This document shows positions 38,075 through 48,440 of a stretch of 64,000 nucleotides of DNA, one piece after another. The stretch spans positions 1 through 64,000 of the forward strand of contig JAJCZS010000042.1 in NCBI GenBank assembly GCA_029262275.1. Reading direction: 5' to 3'. Below the pieces are notes generated by a model. It saw only the letters and a program-made list of their open reading frames with translations, ran no database searches and was not told the origin of the DNA. Position 1 is the stretch's first letter, and every line of letters begins with the position of its first letter. The position numbers and the translations under genes were made by a program. The stretch is from Deltaproteobacteria bacterium (lineage in GTDB: Bacteria > Desulfobacterota_D > UBA1144 > Nemesobacterales > UBA2774).

Positions 38075-40561
38075 ATGAAAGACAGTTATAACCCAAAAGA
38101 GATTGAGAAGAAGTGGAGAGACGACTGGGATAAGAAGAACTTATACCAGGTTCAAGTAGAAGATGATAAAGAGAAATACTATGTTCTTGAGATGTTTCCC
38201 TATCCTTCTGGTCGCATACACATGGGCCATGTGAGGAACTATACAATTGGCGATGTCACAGCCCGTTACAAAAGAACCAGAGGATTTAATGTGCTTCATC
38301 CTATTGGCTGGGACGCTTTTGGATTGCCAGCAGAAAATGCAGCAATTGAGCGAGGGGTGCATCCTGCTAAATGGACCTACGAGAACATTGAGCAAATGAA
38401 GGCACAGCTTAAGCAGCTTGGCTTCAGCTACGACTGGACAAGAGAGATAGCAACTTGCGATCCTTCCTATTACAAGTGGGAGCAGATGGTTTTTTCCCAC
38501 ATGTTAAAGAAAGGCCTTGCTTATCAAAAGTCGACCACTGTAAATTGGTGCCCTTCCTGTGAGACTGTGCTGGCTAATGAGCAGGTTGAGGATGGGCTTT
38601 GCTGGCGTTGCGCCTCGGAAGTGGAATTAAAAGAGATGGCAGGCTGGTTTTTTAAAACAACAGAGTATACAGAAGAGCTACTTGAGTGGGCTGATAAGTT
38701 AAAAGATGGCTGGCCTGAGAGAGTGCTCTCTATGCAGAAGAACTGGATAGGCAAAAGCACAGGGGCACAGATAGAATTTCCTCTACAGGAGCCAGTTGGT
38801 GGGGGAGAAAACTTAAAGGTTTTCACTACGCGTCCTGACACAGTGTTTGGTGTAACGTACATGAGCATTGCCCCCGAGCATCCACTTTTGCAGGAGCTAA
38901 TAAAGGGGAAACCTGAGGAAGAAGAAGTTAAGGCGTTCATAGAAAGAGTAAATAAACAAAGCAGTTTAGAGAGAGTGGCAGAAGGGACAAAAAAAGAAGG
39001 GGTTTTTACTGGGGCTTATGCTATAAACCCACTCACTCATACAAGTATTCCTATTTATGTAGCCAACTTTGTTCTTATTGAATATGGGACAGGAATTATT
39101 ATGTGTGTCCCAGCTCACGATCAAAGGGATTTCGAATTTGCTAAAGAATATAACCTTCCAATTAAGGTAGTGATCCAGCCTGAGGGAACAGAGTTGGATC
39201 CACAAACTATGACTGAGGCCTATGTAGAGCCTGGGGTAATGATTAATTCAATGGATTTTACAGATCTTCCTTCACAAGAGGGTAAAGAAGAGATAATGGA
39301 TTATATAGAGAAAGAAGGTATTGGTGAGAGACAGATTAATTATAGACTCCGCGATTGGGGAATCTCCAGACAAAGATACTGGGGCACACCTATTCCTATT
39401 ATATATTGCGATAAATGTGGTGCAGTTCCAGTTCCCGATCAAGATCTTCCTGTGGAGCTTCCCCTAGACATAGAATTTACAGGTAAAGGCGGATCACCGC
39501 TTTCTAAGATAGAGAGCTTTGTAAATACGGATTGCCCTGAGTGCGGGGGTTCTGCAAAAAGAGAGACGGATACCATGGATACGTTTGTTGAATCTTCTTG
39601 GTACTTTCTTAGATACGCCTCCCCTAATTATACTGAAGGCATATTTGATAAGGACGAAGTTTCATACTGGCTCTCTGTTGACCAATACATAGGCGGTATC
39701 GAGCATGCCATACTTCATCTTCTATATGCAAGGTTTTTTACTAAGGCACTAAGAGACCTTGGGATGTGTGATTTGGATGAGCCGTTTAAAAACTTGCTCA
39801 CACAAGGCATGGTAATTAAAGACGGCACCAAGATGTCCAAGTCTGTGGGGAACATAGTGGACCCCGATGATATGATCGCGAAATATGGGGCAGACACAGT
39901 CAGGTTATTTATCATGTTTGCAGCTCCAGTTAACAGAGATTTAGATTGGAGCGATGAAGCTGTTGAAGGGTCGTTTAGATTTTTAAACCGTATGTGGCGT
40001 TTAATATCCGATGTCCTTGGAGATATAGATAGTGTTAAGGGTGTTCATGCAAAAACCGATAAAATTTCAAAATCTGCAAAAGAACTTCTTACAAAAACAC
40101 ATAAAACAATAAAAAAGGTAACGGAGGATCTGGATAGATTTTCTTTTAATACTGCAATTGCGGCTGTTATGGAACTACTAAACGATACGTCAAGATTTAA
40201 GCCCAATGGAGAAAATGATCTACCTGTTTTAAGAGAGGCTGTTGAAGCTATGGTCAGACTCCTTTATCCAATGGCCCCACATATCTCAGAAGAGCTTTGG
40301 CATGAGCTTGGATACGAGGATACGCTTGTTGATATGGAATGGATTTCCTGGAACAAGGACCTTGTTGAGAGTGCTGCAATAAACATTGTAGTTCAGATAA
40401 ACGGTAAAGTCAGAAGCCAGATTACCATGGATCCTGACTCCGACCAGGACCAGATGAAAGAGGCCGCATTTGCAGATGAAAAAATTCAAAGCTTTATTGC
40501 CGGCAAAGAACCAAAGAAAGTAATAGTAGTCCCTAAGAAGCTAGTGAATATTGTTATCTAA
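38075..40561 (+). CDS. leuS: Leucyl-tRNA synthetase
   Basis: Charges tRNA-Leu. 828 aa, normal for bacterial LeuRS. The HIGH-type motif is HMGH in [15 protein letters not shown] (residues 43-57), and KMSKS is intact in [10 protein letters not shown] near 588. A zinc-type CPSCETVL / CWRC knuckle is present in the ZN1 region, the CP1 editing domain holds TTRPDTVFG and [10 protein letters not shown], and the C-terminal segment [11 protein letters not shown] is the conserved LeuRS tail. The start gives [16 protein letters not shown], the usual N-terminus. It diverges from the glycosylase gene and may be co-transcribed with the gene at 40647. Confidence 0.98.
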   Translation: MKDSYNPKEIEKKWRDDWDKKNLYQVQVEDDKEKYYVLEMFPYPSGRIHMGHVRNYTIGDVTARYKRTRGFNVLHPIGWDAFGLPAENAAIERGVHPAKWTYENIEQMKAQLKQLGFSYDWTREIATCDPSYYKWEQMVFSHMLKKGLAYQKSTTVNWCPSCETVLANEQVEDGLCWRCASEVELKEMAGWFFKTTEYTEELLEWADKLKDGWPERVLSMQKNWIGKSTGAQIEFPLQEPVGGGENLKVFTTRPDTVFGVTYMSIAPEHPLLQELIKGKPEEEEVKAFIERVNKQSSLERVAEGTKKEGVFTGAYAINPLTHTSIPIYVANFVLIEYGTGIIMCVPAHDQRDFEFAKEYNLPIKVVIQPEGTELDPQTMTEAYVEPGVMINSMDFTDLPSQEGKEEIMDYIEKEGIGERQINYRLRDWGISRQRYWGTPIPIIYCDKCGAVPVPDQDLPVELPLDIEFTGKGGSPLSKIESFVNTDCPECGGSAKRETDTMDTFVESSWYFLRYASPNYTEGIFDKDEVSYWLSVDQYIGGIEHAILHLLYARFFTKALRDLGMCDLDEPFKNLLTQGMVIKDGTKMSKSVGNIVDPDDMIAKYGADTVRLFIMFAAPVNRDLDWSDEAVEGSFRFLNRMWRLISDVLGDIDSVKGVHAKTDKISKSAKELLTKTHKTIKKVTEDLDRFSFNTAIAAVMELLNDTSRFKPNGENDLPVLREAVEAMVRLLYPMAPHISEELWHELGYEDTLVDMEWISWNKDLVESAAINIVVQINGKVRSQITMDPDSDQDQMKEAAFADEKIQSFIAGKEPKKVIVVPKKLVNIVI

Positions 40562-40646
40562 TTATTAGCTTTGATATTTATTGCCCCTGTGGTATCTTGA
40601 ATCGCTTCGATTTTGAAATAGCAAATAAATGGAGGAGCCGTATCCA

Positions 40647-41729
40647 ATGGCAGATAAAAACAAAAATACTATAGACGATTTTCTTAATAAAAAGGTGAAA
40701 GCAATAGAAGTTGATGCTCCAAAAACTGTTTCCCAGTTACTCTCAGAAATGGCGGAGACGGGGTTTCAGGGAAAAAGTCTTGCACGAGTTGTAGATGTAT
40801 TTGAACAAATGATAAAAGATGATGACGTTACTATTCTTCTTGGCTACACAGGCTCACTTTCAACCACAGGTCAGTGGAAGATAATAAATTGGCTGATTGA
40901 AAACCGTTATGTTGATATACTTGTTCCAACTGGTGCCAATATTTCTGAGGACATAATAGATGCAATGGGTTTTGATTACTGGCAGGGCTCTCATACGGCT
41001 GATAATGAAGTGCTTTTTAGAGAAGGGCTTAACCGTTATTACGATGTTTACGGGAAAGAAACCGATTATCTGGTTATGACAGAGCTCTTAGGTGAATTTA
41101 TCTTGACTCTAGATGAATCTTATAATTACTCATCAAGAGAGCTGCTCTATCACTGCGGAAAATGGCTATCAGATAAAAATATCCCAAGCATAGTAGCCAA
41201 GGCTGCGGAGCACGGAGTTCCAGTGTTTTGCCCCGCTATTGCAGACAGCCCATATGGTGATGCTGCTCTTATTGCTAAAAGTAAGGGGTTTAATCTAACA
41301 ATAGACGCAATTAAAGACTATGTTGAATTCATGACGCTTGGGGAAACAGTTAAGGATACAGCGGTTATTTATATAGGTGGTGGAGTTCCCAAAGATTTTA
41401 TCCAGCTCTTTGCAGTAACTGGGGATTTGCTTTACGAAGATAGACACGTTCCTAATAGGCAATCTGGCTTAAATAGAAAAGGAACTGGTGAGGCTGAAAC
41501 TTATTATCCTCACAAATATGCGATTCAGATAACAACAGATTCACCTCAGTGGGGAGGGCTCTCAGGCTGTACATTTGATGAGGCCGTGTCCTGGGGTAAG
41601 GAAGATCCAGAGGGAAGTTTGGTTCAGTGCTACTGTGATGCAACGATTGCATTACCTCTAGTTTCGCACGCTCTTGCAGAAAGAATTGGTACTAAAAGAA
41701 AGGGCACAGATTTTTCAGGAATCCTCTAG
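40647..41729 (+). CDS. Deoxyhypusine synthase-like enzyme
   Basis: NAD- and spermidine-using enzyme of the DHS family, 360 aa from ATG 40647 (GGAGGAG sits 8 bases upstream; a further ATG at 40629 overlaps that site). Characteristic segments are LGYTGSLSTTGQW near the start, HGVPVFCPAIADSPYGDA, and DEAVSWGK, whose Lys318 matches the active-site lysine that carries the aminobutyl group. Eukaryotes and archaea use it to modify eIF5A; bacteria lack that protein, and bacterial homologues are thought to make homospermidine or related polyamines. No spermidine genes are adjacent. Its end overlaps the convergent thiE by 4 bases. Confidence 0.88.
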   Translation: MADKNKNTIDDFLNKKVKAIEVDAPKTVSQLLSEMAETGFQGKSLARVVDVFEQMIKDDDVTILLGYTGSLSTTGQWKIINWLIENRYVDILVPTGANISEDIIDAMGFDYWQGSHTADNEVLFREGLNRYYDVYGKETDYLVMTELLGEFILTLDESYNYSSRELLYHCGKWLSDKNIPSIVAKAAEHGVPVFCPAIADSPYGDAALIAKSKGFNLTIDAIKDYVEFMTLGETVKDTAVIYIGGGVPKDFIQLFAVTGDLLYEDRHVPNRQSGLNRKGTGEAETYYPHKYAIQITTDSPQWGGLSGCTFDEAVSWGKEDPEGSLVQCYCDATIALPLVSHALAERIGTKRKGTDFSGIL

Positions 41730-42358
41730 TTGTGATTGGACATGGTAGCCAGTTCTCTGGCTGCTGACTGAGGGTCTGAAGATCCAAATATGCTTGTAAT
41801 TACAGCTATCCCATTTACCCCAGTCTCTAATATTGGCGTAGCATTATCTTTGGTAATGCCGCCTATTGCGAATATTGGAATCTGGGTAATCAATTTCACA
41901 GCTTCTTCTAGAATCTCGATAGAAGTAGGTTCTCTCTCAGGTTTTGTAGGCGTGTAATATGGGGTGCCAAACGCTACATAATCAGCACCACTTTCTACAG
42001 CAGTTAGCCCTCTTTCGATCTGGTTATAACATGTTACTCCAATTATAGCCTCACTACCCAATATGGCTCTTGCATTGGTTACAGATGTATCATCTCCGCC
42101 CAGATGAACACCCTCTGCTCCGATTTTCTTTGTAAGCTCTGGTGAGTCATTGATTATAAGAGGCACTCCATATTTTCTGGTTACCTCAAGAAGTTCTTGG
42201 CCTAATTTTATTATTTCATTCTCTGGAGTGTTTTTCTCTCTTAATTGAACAATTTTCGCTCCACCTTTGATAGATTTCTCGACTATCTCAACAAACCTAT
42301 CCCGTTCAATCAGATTTTTATCGGTGATAACATATAGTCCGTTTAAGCTAGTTTTCAT
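41726..42358 (-). CDS. thiE: Thiamine-phosphate synthase
   Basis: Joins the pyrimidine and thiazole halves of thiamine. 210 aa, family-typical. Conserved parts: LYVITD at the start, KIVQLREKN (pyrophosphate/substrate contact), INDSPELTKKIGAEGVHLGG, YVAFGTPYYTPTK and AIGGITKDNATPI. No thiamine-pyrophosphate riboswitch is recognisable in the 23 bases between it and thrC. It follows thrC on the minus strand, so the two are probably transcribed together; no other thiamine gene is present. Confidence 0.94.
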   Translation of the reverse strand: MKTSLNGLYVITDKNLIERDRFVEIVEKSIKGGAKIVQLREKNTPENEIIKLGQELLEVTRKYGVPLIINDSPELTKKIGAEGVHLGGDDTSVTNARAILGSEAIIGVTCYNQIERGLTAVESGADYVAFGTPYYTPTKPEREPTSIEILEEAVKLITQIPIFAIGGITKDNATPILETGVNGIAVITSIFGSSDPQSAARELATMSNHN

Positions 42359-42381
42359 AATTTTAGAATGCGGTAGGTCAA

Positions 42382-43716
42382 CTAACCTTCAATTTTGGAG
42401 AAGATTGCATCTGTTACTGCGTCATAATCGGCCGGTAGCTCAATAGGGGCGTTGGCATACTTTGAAAATACTCCCTCGAGTTCCTTTTTATGGTATCCAA
42501 TTTTAAATTCAACAAATTTGAGCCCGTGTGCAGTTGATATAACTACAATTCTATCAGTAGGTTTGAAAACTTTCTTTTCCTTTAATTTAAGAAACACTCC
42601 AAGAGCAACACCTGTGTGTGGGCAGTTAAATGTTCCCGTTTTATCTACCTGTGCTGCAGCATTTGCTAGTTCTTCCTCACTTGCCTGCTCAACTATGCCG
42701 TCGAATTCCCTCAGCGTTCTGATGGCTTTGTTAACACTTACTGGATTTCCAATTTGAATGGCATTAGCTAGAGTTTTCTTGGCTTTCACTGGATGGAACT
42801 CTTCAAAATCCTTAAGATAGCTTAAATACAGAGGATTCGCATGTTCAGCCTGGGCACATACTAGCCTTGGTAATTTATCAATTAGACCAAGATCCTTCAT
42901 CATTAAAAATCCTTTTCCAAGAGCAGATATGTTTCCTAAGTTTCCACCTGGAATTATAATCCAGTCAGGCACTTCCCAATCAAATTGCTGACACAGCTCT
43001 ACACTAATAGTTTTCTGCCCCTCTATGCGAAGTGAGTTAATAGAATTTGCTAGATAGATATTATTTTGGCTACAAACTTTTTGCACCATTTCCATGCATC
43101 CATCGAAATCAGTATCTAAGGATAGAACCATCGCCCCATTTGAAATCGGCTGCACTAGCTGTGCAACTGAGACTTTATCTTTTGGTAGAAAAACAATTGC
43201 GGGTATGTCTGCTGAGGCGCAGTAGGCAGCAAGGGCTGCTGAAGTATCACCTGTAGATGCGCAGGCCACGGCTGGTACATCCTTGCCATTAGCTTTCATT
43301 TGCTGCACTACAGATACTAGAACTGTCATACCTAAATCTTTAAATGAGCCTGTGTGGCTATTACCACACATTTTAAGCCAAAGGTCTTCCATTCCAACCT
43401 GCTTTCCAAACCGCTCAGCCCAAAACAGGTTTGTAGCTCCCTCATACATTGAGACAATGTTTTCGTCTTCTACATATGGGCAGACCCATTCTTTCTTTCC
43501 CCATACGGAGCTTCCGTAGGGCCATGATTGCCTTCGGTAACGGTCATCAAATATAGCTTTCCACTCATCAGCAGAAGTTTCTTTGAGTTTATCGAGGTCG
43601 TGTGTGACTTCGAGTAAGTTATTGCATTTCTTGCATCGGTAGATTATTTCATCTAATGGATATGTTTCACCGCACTCTTCATTTATACAACTAAACCAGG
43701 CTTTATATTCGCTCAT
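42382..43716 (-). CDS. thrC: Threonine synthase
   Basis: PLP enzyme converting phosphohomoserine to threonine, 444 aa. It begins with a zinc-ribbon-like segment ([22 protein letters not shown], split across residues 10-36), as in plant-like and many bacterial ThrC. The PLP lysine lies in [11 protein letters not shown], and the phosphate-binding loop is GGNLGN near residue 260. The [13 protein letters not shown] segment is also conserved. It is the first gene of a minus-strand pair with thiE, with a 250-base region upstream shared with the divergent acylphosphatase. Confidence 0.95.
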   Translation of the reverse strand: MSEYKAWFSCINEECGETYPLDEIIYRCKKCNNLLEVTHDLDKLKETSADEWKAIFDDRYRRQSWPYGSSVWGKKEWVCPYVEDENIVSMYEGATNLFWAERFGKQVGMEDLWLKMCGNSHTGSFKDLGMTVLVSVVQQMKANGKDVPAVACASTGDTSAALAAYCASADIPAIVFLPKDKVSVAQLVQPISNGAMVLSLDTDFDGCMEMVQKVCSQNNIYLANSINSLRIEGQKTISVELCQQFDWEVPDWIIIPGGNLGNISALGKGFLMMKDLGLIDKLPRLVCAQAEHANPLYLSYLKDFEEFHPVKAKKTLANAIQIGNPVSVNKAIRTLREFDGIVEQASEEELANAAAQVDKTGTFNCPHTGVALGVFLKLKEKKVFKPTDRIVVISTAHGLKFVEFKIGYHKKELEGVFSKYANAPIELPADYDAVTDAIFSKIEG

Positions 43717-43926
43717 AACTAAACAAAATACATCTTGGTATTTTGACTGTCAAACATTTGAGCTTATATCTTGAATATTCTGAGAAGATTATTCTGTAGC
43801 AGGTGTTTCATTTGACCGAGTTACAGCTTGTATTAAATACTGTATTTGGTGTATTATCTTTAAAGATATTCTTAATGATTGCGTCCTAAGTTATCGAAAT
43901 CGGACAATAATAATTTAAGACTGTTA

Positions 43927-43955
43927 TTGACAGAAATTGTGCGTTTTGGTAATCT
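43927..43955 (+). promoter_or_regulatory. Sigma-70 promoter for acylphosphatase operon
   Basis: TTGACA at 43927-43932 and TAATCT at 43950-43955 with exactly 17 bases between: near-consensus. Transcription would start around 43962, only about five bases before the ATG at 43967, so the mRNA would be almost leaderless. The rest of 43717-43926 shows no gene. Confidence 0.75.
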
Positions 43956-43966
43956 GAGCTTATTGG

Positions 43967-44242
43967 ATGGATAAAAAAAGAGTACATATTATAGTCCAAG
44001 GCAAAGTTCAGGGAGTATTTTTTAGAGCATCTACTAAAGACAAAGCTACCGAGCTAGAACTGAGCGGATTTGTAAGGAATATGCCCGACGGAACTGTGGA
44101 AATTGTTGCTGAGGGGAGTCAAGAACAGCTTACAAAACTTGTAGATTGGTGCCACATAGGGCCTGAACGTTCAATTGTGAATGAAGTTCACTCAGACTGG
44201 CAGACTTACATAGCAGAATTTGAAGCATTCAATATTCGTTAA
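43967..44242 (+). CDS. acyP: Acylphosphatase
   Basis: Hydrolyses acyl phosphates. 91 aa, the standard size. The phosphate loop and catalytic Arg lie in VQGKVQGVFFRAST, and the catalytic Asn is in LSGFVRNMPDGTVEI. No ribosome site can be seen because the predicted transcript begins just before the ATG. The MBL hydrolase gene follows after 24 bases with its own AAGGGAG. Confidence 0.95.
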   Translation: MDKKRVHIIVQGKVQGVFFRASTKDKATELELSGFVRNMPDGTVEIVAEGSQEQLTKLVDWCHIGPERSIVNEVHSDWQTYIAEFEAFNIR

Positions 44243-44266
44243 TAAAAAGGGAGTTAAGTAAATCTT

Positions 44267-44911
44267 ATGATCATAAAGTGTATACCGGGAGGTATCTTTT
44301 TAACTAACTGTTACATTCTCGGGGATGAAGAGACGAATGAAGGAATTTTAATCGACCCCGGAGAACAAATGGATGAAATTATGGCTGAAGTTAAGAATTC
44401 TGGGCTAAAGATTACAAAGATTGTAAATACACATACTCATATTGATCATGTCGCCGGAGTTCAGCAAGCTAAAGAAGAACTTGGGGTACCATTTTATTTG
44501 CATCCTGAAGACGAGCCTGTTTTGCAGGTGTTGCCTGAGGCGGCTGCTAGATTTCCCCAGTTCGGCAATGTCAGGATTCCCGAGATAGATGTTTATATAG
44601 AAGAAGGAGATGAGGTAGAGATTGGCAGTCTAAAAGCTAAGGTACTGCATACCCCTGGGCATTCATGGGGAAGCGTTTGTTTTGTGATTGATGATCATAT
44701 TATCTCAGGCGATACTTTATTTGCCGGCAGTGTTGGCAGGGTAGATCTTACAGGCGGTACATCAATGAGAGAGCTCGTGGGATCTATTAAGTCAAAGCTT
44801 ATGTCGCTGCCCGATTCTTACAATGTTTATCCAGGTCATGGTCCTTTTACAACCATAGGAATAGAACGAAGATCAAATCCCTTTATTACAGGTGATTTGG
44901 CTATTTTATAA
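44267..44911 (+). CDS. MBL-fold hydrolase (glyoxalase II-like)
   Basis: Metallo-beta-lactamase-fold enzyme of 214 aa. Metal motif THTHIDHVAG near residues 63-72, then HTPGHSWGSVCF and SGDTLFAGSVGR, and the closing YPGHGPFTTIG. This set is that of short glyoxalase-II-like hydrolases, which split thioesters such as S-lactoylglutathione, though related proteins act on other substrates. It lies between acyP and the FtsB-like gene in one plus-strand operon. Confidence 0.9.
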   Translation: MIIKCIPGGIFLTNCYILGDEETNEGILIDPGEQMDEIMAEVKNSGLKITKIVNTHTHIDHVAGVQQAKEELGVPFYLHPEDEPVLQVLPEAAARFPQFGNVRIPEIDVYIEEGDEVEIGSLKAKVLHTPGHSWGSVCFVIDDHIISGDTLFAGSVGRVDLTGGTSMRELVGSIKSKLMSLPDSYNVYPGHGPFTTIGIERRSNPFITGDLAIL

Positions 44912-44912
44912 T

Positions 44913-45182
44913 ATGGAAAGAACAATAATCAGAGTTGTACTGGCAGTCTTAATCATCTCTCTATTCGTATATCTTTTCACCAGAGAAATTACTCAAGTAT
45001 ATGCTCTTCACCAAGAGAACGAGAAAGTGAAACTGGAATCCAAAAAATTAGAAGAAGCAAACAACAAACTAACAAGGAAAATAGAATTGATCCAAGTAGA
45101 TGAAACATATAAAGAAAAAGTCATAAGAAAAGAACTAGGGATGATCAAAAAAGGTGAAAAAGTTTATAGATTTCAAGAGTAA
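44913..45182 (+). CDS. FtsB/DivIC-like septum protein
   Basis: Small bitopic membrane protein of 89 aa from ATG 44913, one base after the MBL stop (the frame opens at 44892 inside that gene). One helix near residues 7-27 is followed by a coiled coil (HQENEKVKLESKKLEEANNK) and the conserved tail EKVIRKELGMIKKGEKVY, the FtsB/DivIC pattern. FtsB joins FtsL and FtsQ in the divisome. The next gene (GGDEF protein) overlaps its end by 29 bases. Confidence 0.85.
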   Translation: MERTIIRVVLAVLIISLFVYLFTREITQVYALHQENEKVKLESKKLEEANNKLTRKIELIQVDETYKEKVIRKELGMIKKGEKVYRFQE

Positions 45183-47004
45183 AATTAAATCTTCAAACTA
45201 TACATTGGGCAAAGTACTCGTAGGTGTAGTTTCAATTCTAATATTGGCCCTTATTCTTAGTAATAGTTTTCAGAGTATTAATTTCTATTTCGTATTGGCA
45301 ACTCTGCTTATTTTATCCTCAGTGGTTTTAGGATACTCCCTCAAAGGCAATAAAATTAAATTGGCATCAAGTATATTCAATAAAGATGGTGCTAAGAATG
45401 CTCCTGTAACAAATTTAAAAATGGGTAGTTCTGAAGATGCTGCCTATGATGAATCTAATAATGTTAAAGAACTGAGAGCCGATATTAACAAAGCTCTTGT
45501 GATGTTAGGCAAGTTGGTTCAGAGCCACAGCATATTATTTTATATGAAGATGGATGACGGACTGTTTACAATTGCAGATTATATATCTAACAATGAAGAA
45601 ATCATTGATAGCGGACAGCGAGTTAGTTTCCGCAGCGGCTATCTTGGATGGGTCTTAAAGACTAAAACTCCTGTTCTGATTACTAGCATCAAAAATGTTA
45701 GACAAAATCTGATTTACTATACAAAAGACATTCCGGTTAAATCATTGTTCGCCACTCCACTTCTCATGAAGGCTGAGGCAAATGTTCCTGAGAGCAAAAG
45801 AGATGTTGTAGGAATTCTCATCATTGATAGCATGAATAAAAATGTATTTGGAGAAAATGAGAAGCTTATAGTCTCTCTTATCTCAGATAGGATTAGCGAG
45901 ATTATAGATAGGTTCCAGCTTTCTGAAAAAGTTAAACTCAGCTCCCAAGAACTTAACTCTTTTTATGATTTTACACAGAAACTCAATTCCACAGATAGTA
46001 TCGATGCAGTAATGGATCATGTCATAGATACTCTGGAGCGGGGCTTGGAGGCTGATTTTGTTGGGGTTACGCTTTTAGATGATGATGAGGGCTGTACATT
46101 AAAGAGGATTAGCGATAAGGATAAAAGCCATCTGGAAGGTAACGAAATTCCCTACTCGGATAATCTTACATGGCTAGTAAATGAGGGTAAAAACTATTTT
46201 AACACAGAAGATCTCTCAACAAGGACTAAGTACAGAAGCATATTTGGTAAGGAAATTGATTTTGCTTTGGGTGTAAAGAATGTTAAATCAGTTTTAATCT
46301 ATCCGCTTATTGAAAAGATTCCCGAGGAGCATGATAGAGAAACAAATATACTAGGCTCCGTGGTGATTGCCCGCAAGGAAAAGTTGTTATTTAATGAGAG
46401 TGAAATCAGTCTTGCTAAAATAATTTGTGGTGAATCAGCAAAATTTATAAAGACTTCTGTAAATTATCAAAAGACCAAAGAGCTTGCTATAAGGGACGGT
46501 CTTACAGGCTTATACAATTATAGGCATTTTCAGGAAATGCTTTCCTATACCATTGCACACTCAGATAGATATGATGAACGTTCATCTCTAATATTAATGG
46601 ACGTGGATGATTTGAAGAGTATTAATGATACTTATGGGCATAGAGCTGGGGATAGCGTCTTGTCATTTGTCGGTAAAGTGTTGACTGAGTCTCTTAGAAA
46701 AATCGATGTATCAGCAAGATATGGTGGGGATGAGTTTGCTATAGTTCTTCCTAATACAAACAAAAGAGGGTCCCTAGTGGTTGCCCAAAAAATTAAAAAC
46801 AATATCAAGAATATGCCTTTTAAATTTAATGGCGATGAGGTCTATATCACTCTTAGTGTAGGAATAGCTACTTATCCAGAGAATGCTCCTGATAATGAAG
46901 CTCTAATAGAAAAAGCGGACAAGGCTTTATACGAATCTAAGAATCAGGGCAAAGATAAGGTAGTTCACTGCGCGGATATATCTCTTGAAGAGCTTGGGAC
47001 TTAA
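45154..47004 (+). CDS. Membrane GAF-GGDEF diguanylate cyclase
   Basis: 616 aa with GTG start at 45154 inside the end of the FtsB-like gene. Two helices (about residues 17-65) anchor it, followed by two GAF-like domains (about 110-250 and 265-435) and a GGDEF domain from about 450. The active site is RYGGDEFAIVLP, and the inhibitory RxxD site is intact five residues upstream (RKID), so it should be an active, product-inhibited enzyme making cyclic di-GMP. The signal sensed by the GAF domains is unknown. Overlap with a division gene suggests coupled expression. Confidence 0.92.
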   Translation: MKKFIDFKSKIKSSNYTLGKVLVGVVSILILALILSNSFQSINFYFVLATLLILSSVVLGYSLKGNKIKLASSIFNKDGAKNAPVTNLKMGSSEDAAYDESNNVKELRADINKALVMLGKLVQSHSILFYMKMDDGLFTIADYISNNEEIIDSGQRVSFRSGYLGWVLKTKTPVLITSIKNVRQNLIYYTKDIPVKSLFATPLLMKAEANVPESKRDVVGILIIDSMNKNVFGENEKLIVSLISDRISEIIDRFQLSEKVKLSSQELNSFYDFTQKLNSTDSIDAVMDHVIDTLERGLEADFVGVTLLDDDEGCTLKRISDKDKSHLEGNEIPYSDNLTWLVNEGKNYFNTEDLSTRTKYRSIFGKEIDFALGVKNVKSVLIYPLIEKIPEEHDRETNILGSVVIARKEKLLFNESEISLAKIICGESAKFIKTSVNYQKTKELAIRDGLTGLYNYRHFQEMLSYTIAHSDRYDERSSLILMDVDDLKSINDTYGHRAGDSVLSFVGKVLTESLRKIDVSARYGGDEFAIVLPNTNKRGSLVVAQKIKNNIKNMPFKFNGDEVYITLSVGIATYPENAPDNEALIEKADKALYESKNQGKDKVVHCADISLEELGT

Positions 47005-47029
47005 TCAATAGCATGTAAACTCTATATTT

Positions 47030-47872
47030 ATGCCCCTCACAAAAACCACAGCTAATCCTAAAGAGTTTTTCTCTAAAATTAAATCCTATCCAAATAAGAA
47101 GCTAGGACAAAATTTTATTAAAGATTTTAGAATTATTGACCATATCGCTCAAGCGGCCGAGCTCTCGGAGGAGGACGAAGTTCTAGAGATAGGCCCTGGG
47201 TTAGGAGCCCTTACATTTGCTTTAGCAAATAAGGCCCAACGGGTAGTGGCCATTGAAAAGGATAGCAAGCTCTTTGAACATTTAAGAGAGCTATTTAATG
47301 ACTATACGAATGTAGAGTTTATAAATCAGGACGCATTGAAGACGGATTACGGTAATTTCTACAGGGGCAGTAAACTAAAGGCAATTGCAAATCTTCCTTA
47401 TAGTGTTTCGTCTCCAGTTTTGTTTAAGCTACTTGAAGCCCGTCAGTATTTCTCATCCATGGTATTGATGCTGCAACACGAAGTTGGCGAGAGAATAACC
47501 GCACCTCCTGGAGGGAAAACATATGGGTCTATATCCGTTTTGCTGCAAGCTTACTGTGATATCACATCAGAGTTTCGTGTATCACCTGAGTCATTCTGGC
47601 CTAAACCCAAGGTCGACTCGGTAGTATTGAAATTTGTCCCTCTTGAAACTCCCAGAGCTGAAATTTCAGATGATAGACTTTTTGAAAAAGTTGTAAGAGC
47701 TGCCTTTTCTTCTAGAAGAAAGATGCTGGGGAATTCACTTCAGTCAGGTTTTTCCAAAGAGTTGGTGGTTGAGGCTCTAAATCAGTCCGGGATAGATTCC
47801 AAAAGACGTGCGGAGACACTCTCTGTTGAAGAATTTGCTAAGCTCACCGAAAATATTTCGGTATGTTCTTAG
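47030..47872 (+). CDS. rsmA: 16S rRNA dimethyladenosine transferase
   Basis: SAM-dependent methyltransferase that dimethylates two adjacent adenines at the 3' end of 16S rRNA. 280 aa. It begins with LGQNFIKD (family LGQNFL motif), the SAM loop is EIGPGLGALT, and the catalytic motif is NLPYSVSSPV. The ending FSSRRKMLGNSL is the conserved C-terminal rRNA-contact segment. It follows the GGDEF gene by 26 bases on the same strand. Confidence 0.97.
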   Translation: MPLTKTTANPKEFFSKIKSYPNKKLGQNFIKDFRIIDHIAQAAELSEEDEVLEIGPGLGALTFALANKAQRVVAIEKDSKLFEHLRELFNDYTNVEFINQDALKTDYGNFYRGSKLKAIANLPYSVSSPVLFKLLEARQYFSSMVLMLQHEVGERITAPPGGKTYGSISVLLQAYCDITSEFRVSPESFWPKPKVDSVVLKFVPLETPRAEISDDRLFEKVVRAAFSSRRKMLGNSLQSGFSKELVVEALNQSGIDSKRRAETLSVEEFAKLTENISVCS

Positions 47873-47942
47873 TCTCATAAAGATTTATGAGGTAGATGGA
47901 ATAACAATAATTTGTTGGAGGGTAAAGAATAAATTAGTTCTA

Positions 47943-48440
47943 TTAATCCTCAGAAGACACAATTAAAAGGGTGGTTTCTGCTTCAACCGCATCCCCTTCG
48001 TTAACCAAGACTTCAGTCACTTTTCCTTCTATAGGAGATTTAAGCTCGCTTTCCATTTTCATAGCTTCCACAACGGCTACACCTTCATCCGCCGTAACTT
48101 CATCTCCGACATCTTTAAGAATTTTTACGACACGGCTTGGCATTGGTGATTTTATTTCTTGCACGCCTGAAAGAACTTGAGAGGATTTTCTCTGATCTCT
48201 CTCAGATATGGCTTCAATTATAAATAAATCACCATCCATGAATACCTGTAATTTTTTGCCGTCTTTTAAAACCCCGATAGTAAGTGATTTGCCCTCTAAT
48301 ATAATGGAATAGAGGTTGTCATCAATTTTTTCAAACTCAACAGGGATTTCTTTATCATTAATTTTAACGAAAGTTTGCTCTTTTTCTCGATCTACTTCTA
48401 TACTAAAAACCTTATCTTTGATCTTCAATGTGTATGTCAT
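47943..48440 (-). CDS. Biotin carboxyl carrier protein of acyl-CoA carboxylase
   Basis: 165 aa, last gene of the carboxylase operon. The C-terminal biotinyl domain (about 92-163) has the target VEAMKMESE, with biotin attached to Lys128. The first 85 residues resemble the beta-rich BT-like segment found between carboxylase and carrier in propionyl-CoA-type alpha subunits, so carboxylase and carrier look like a split alpha subunit. Starts ATG 48440, overlapping the carboxylase stop by 4 bases. Confidence 0.93.
   Translation of the reverse strand: MTYTLKIKDKVFSIEVDREKEQTFVKINDKEIPVEFEKIDDNLYSIILEGKSLTIGVLKDGKKLQVFMDGDLFIIEAISERDQRKSSQVLSGVQEIKSPMPSRVVKILKDVGDEVTADEGVAVVEAMKMESELKSPIEGKVTEVLVNEGDAVEAETTLLIVSSED

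Noticed and set aside
42359..42381. Thiamine-pyrophosphate riboswitch for thiE
   Set aside because: The gap between thrC and thiE is only 23 bases, and no THI-box pattern was seen before thrC.
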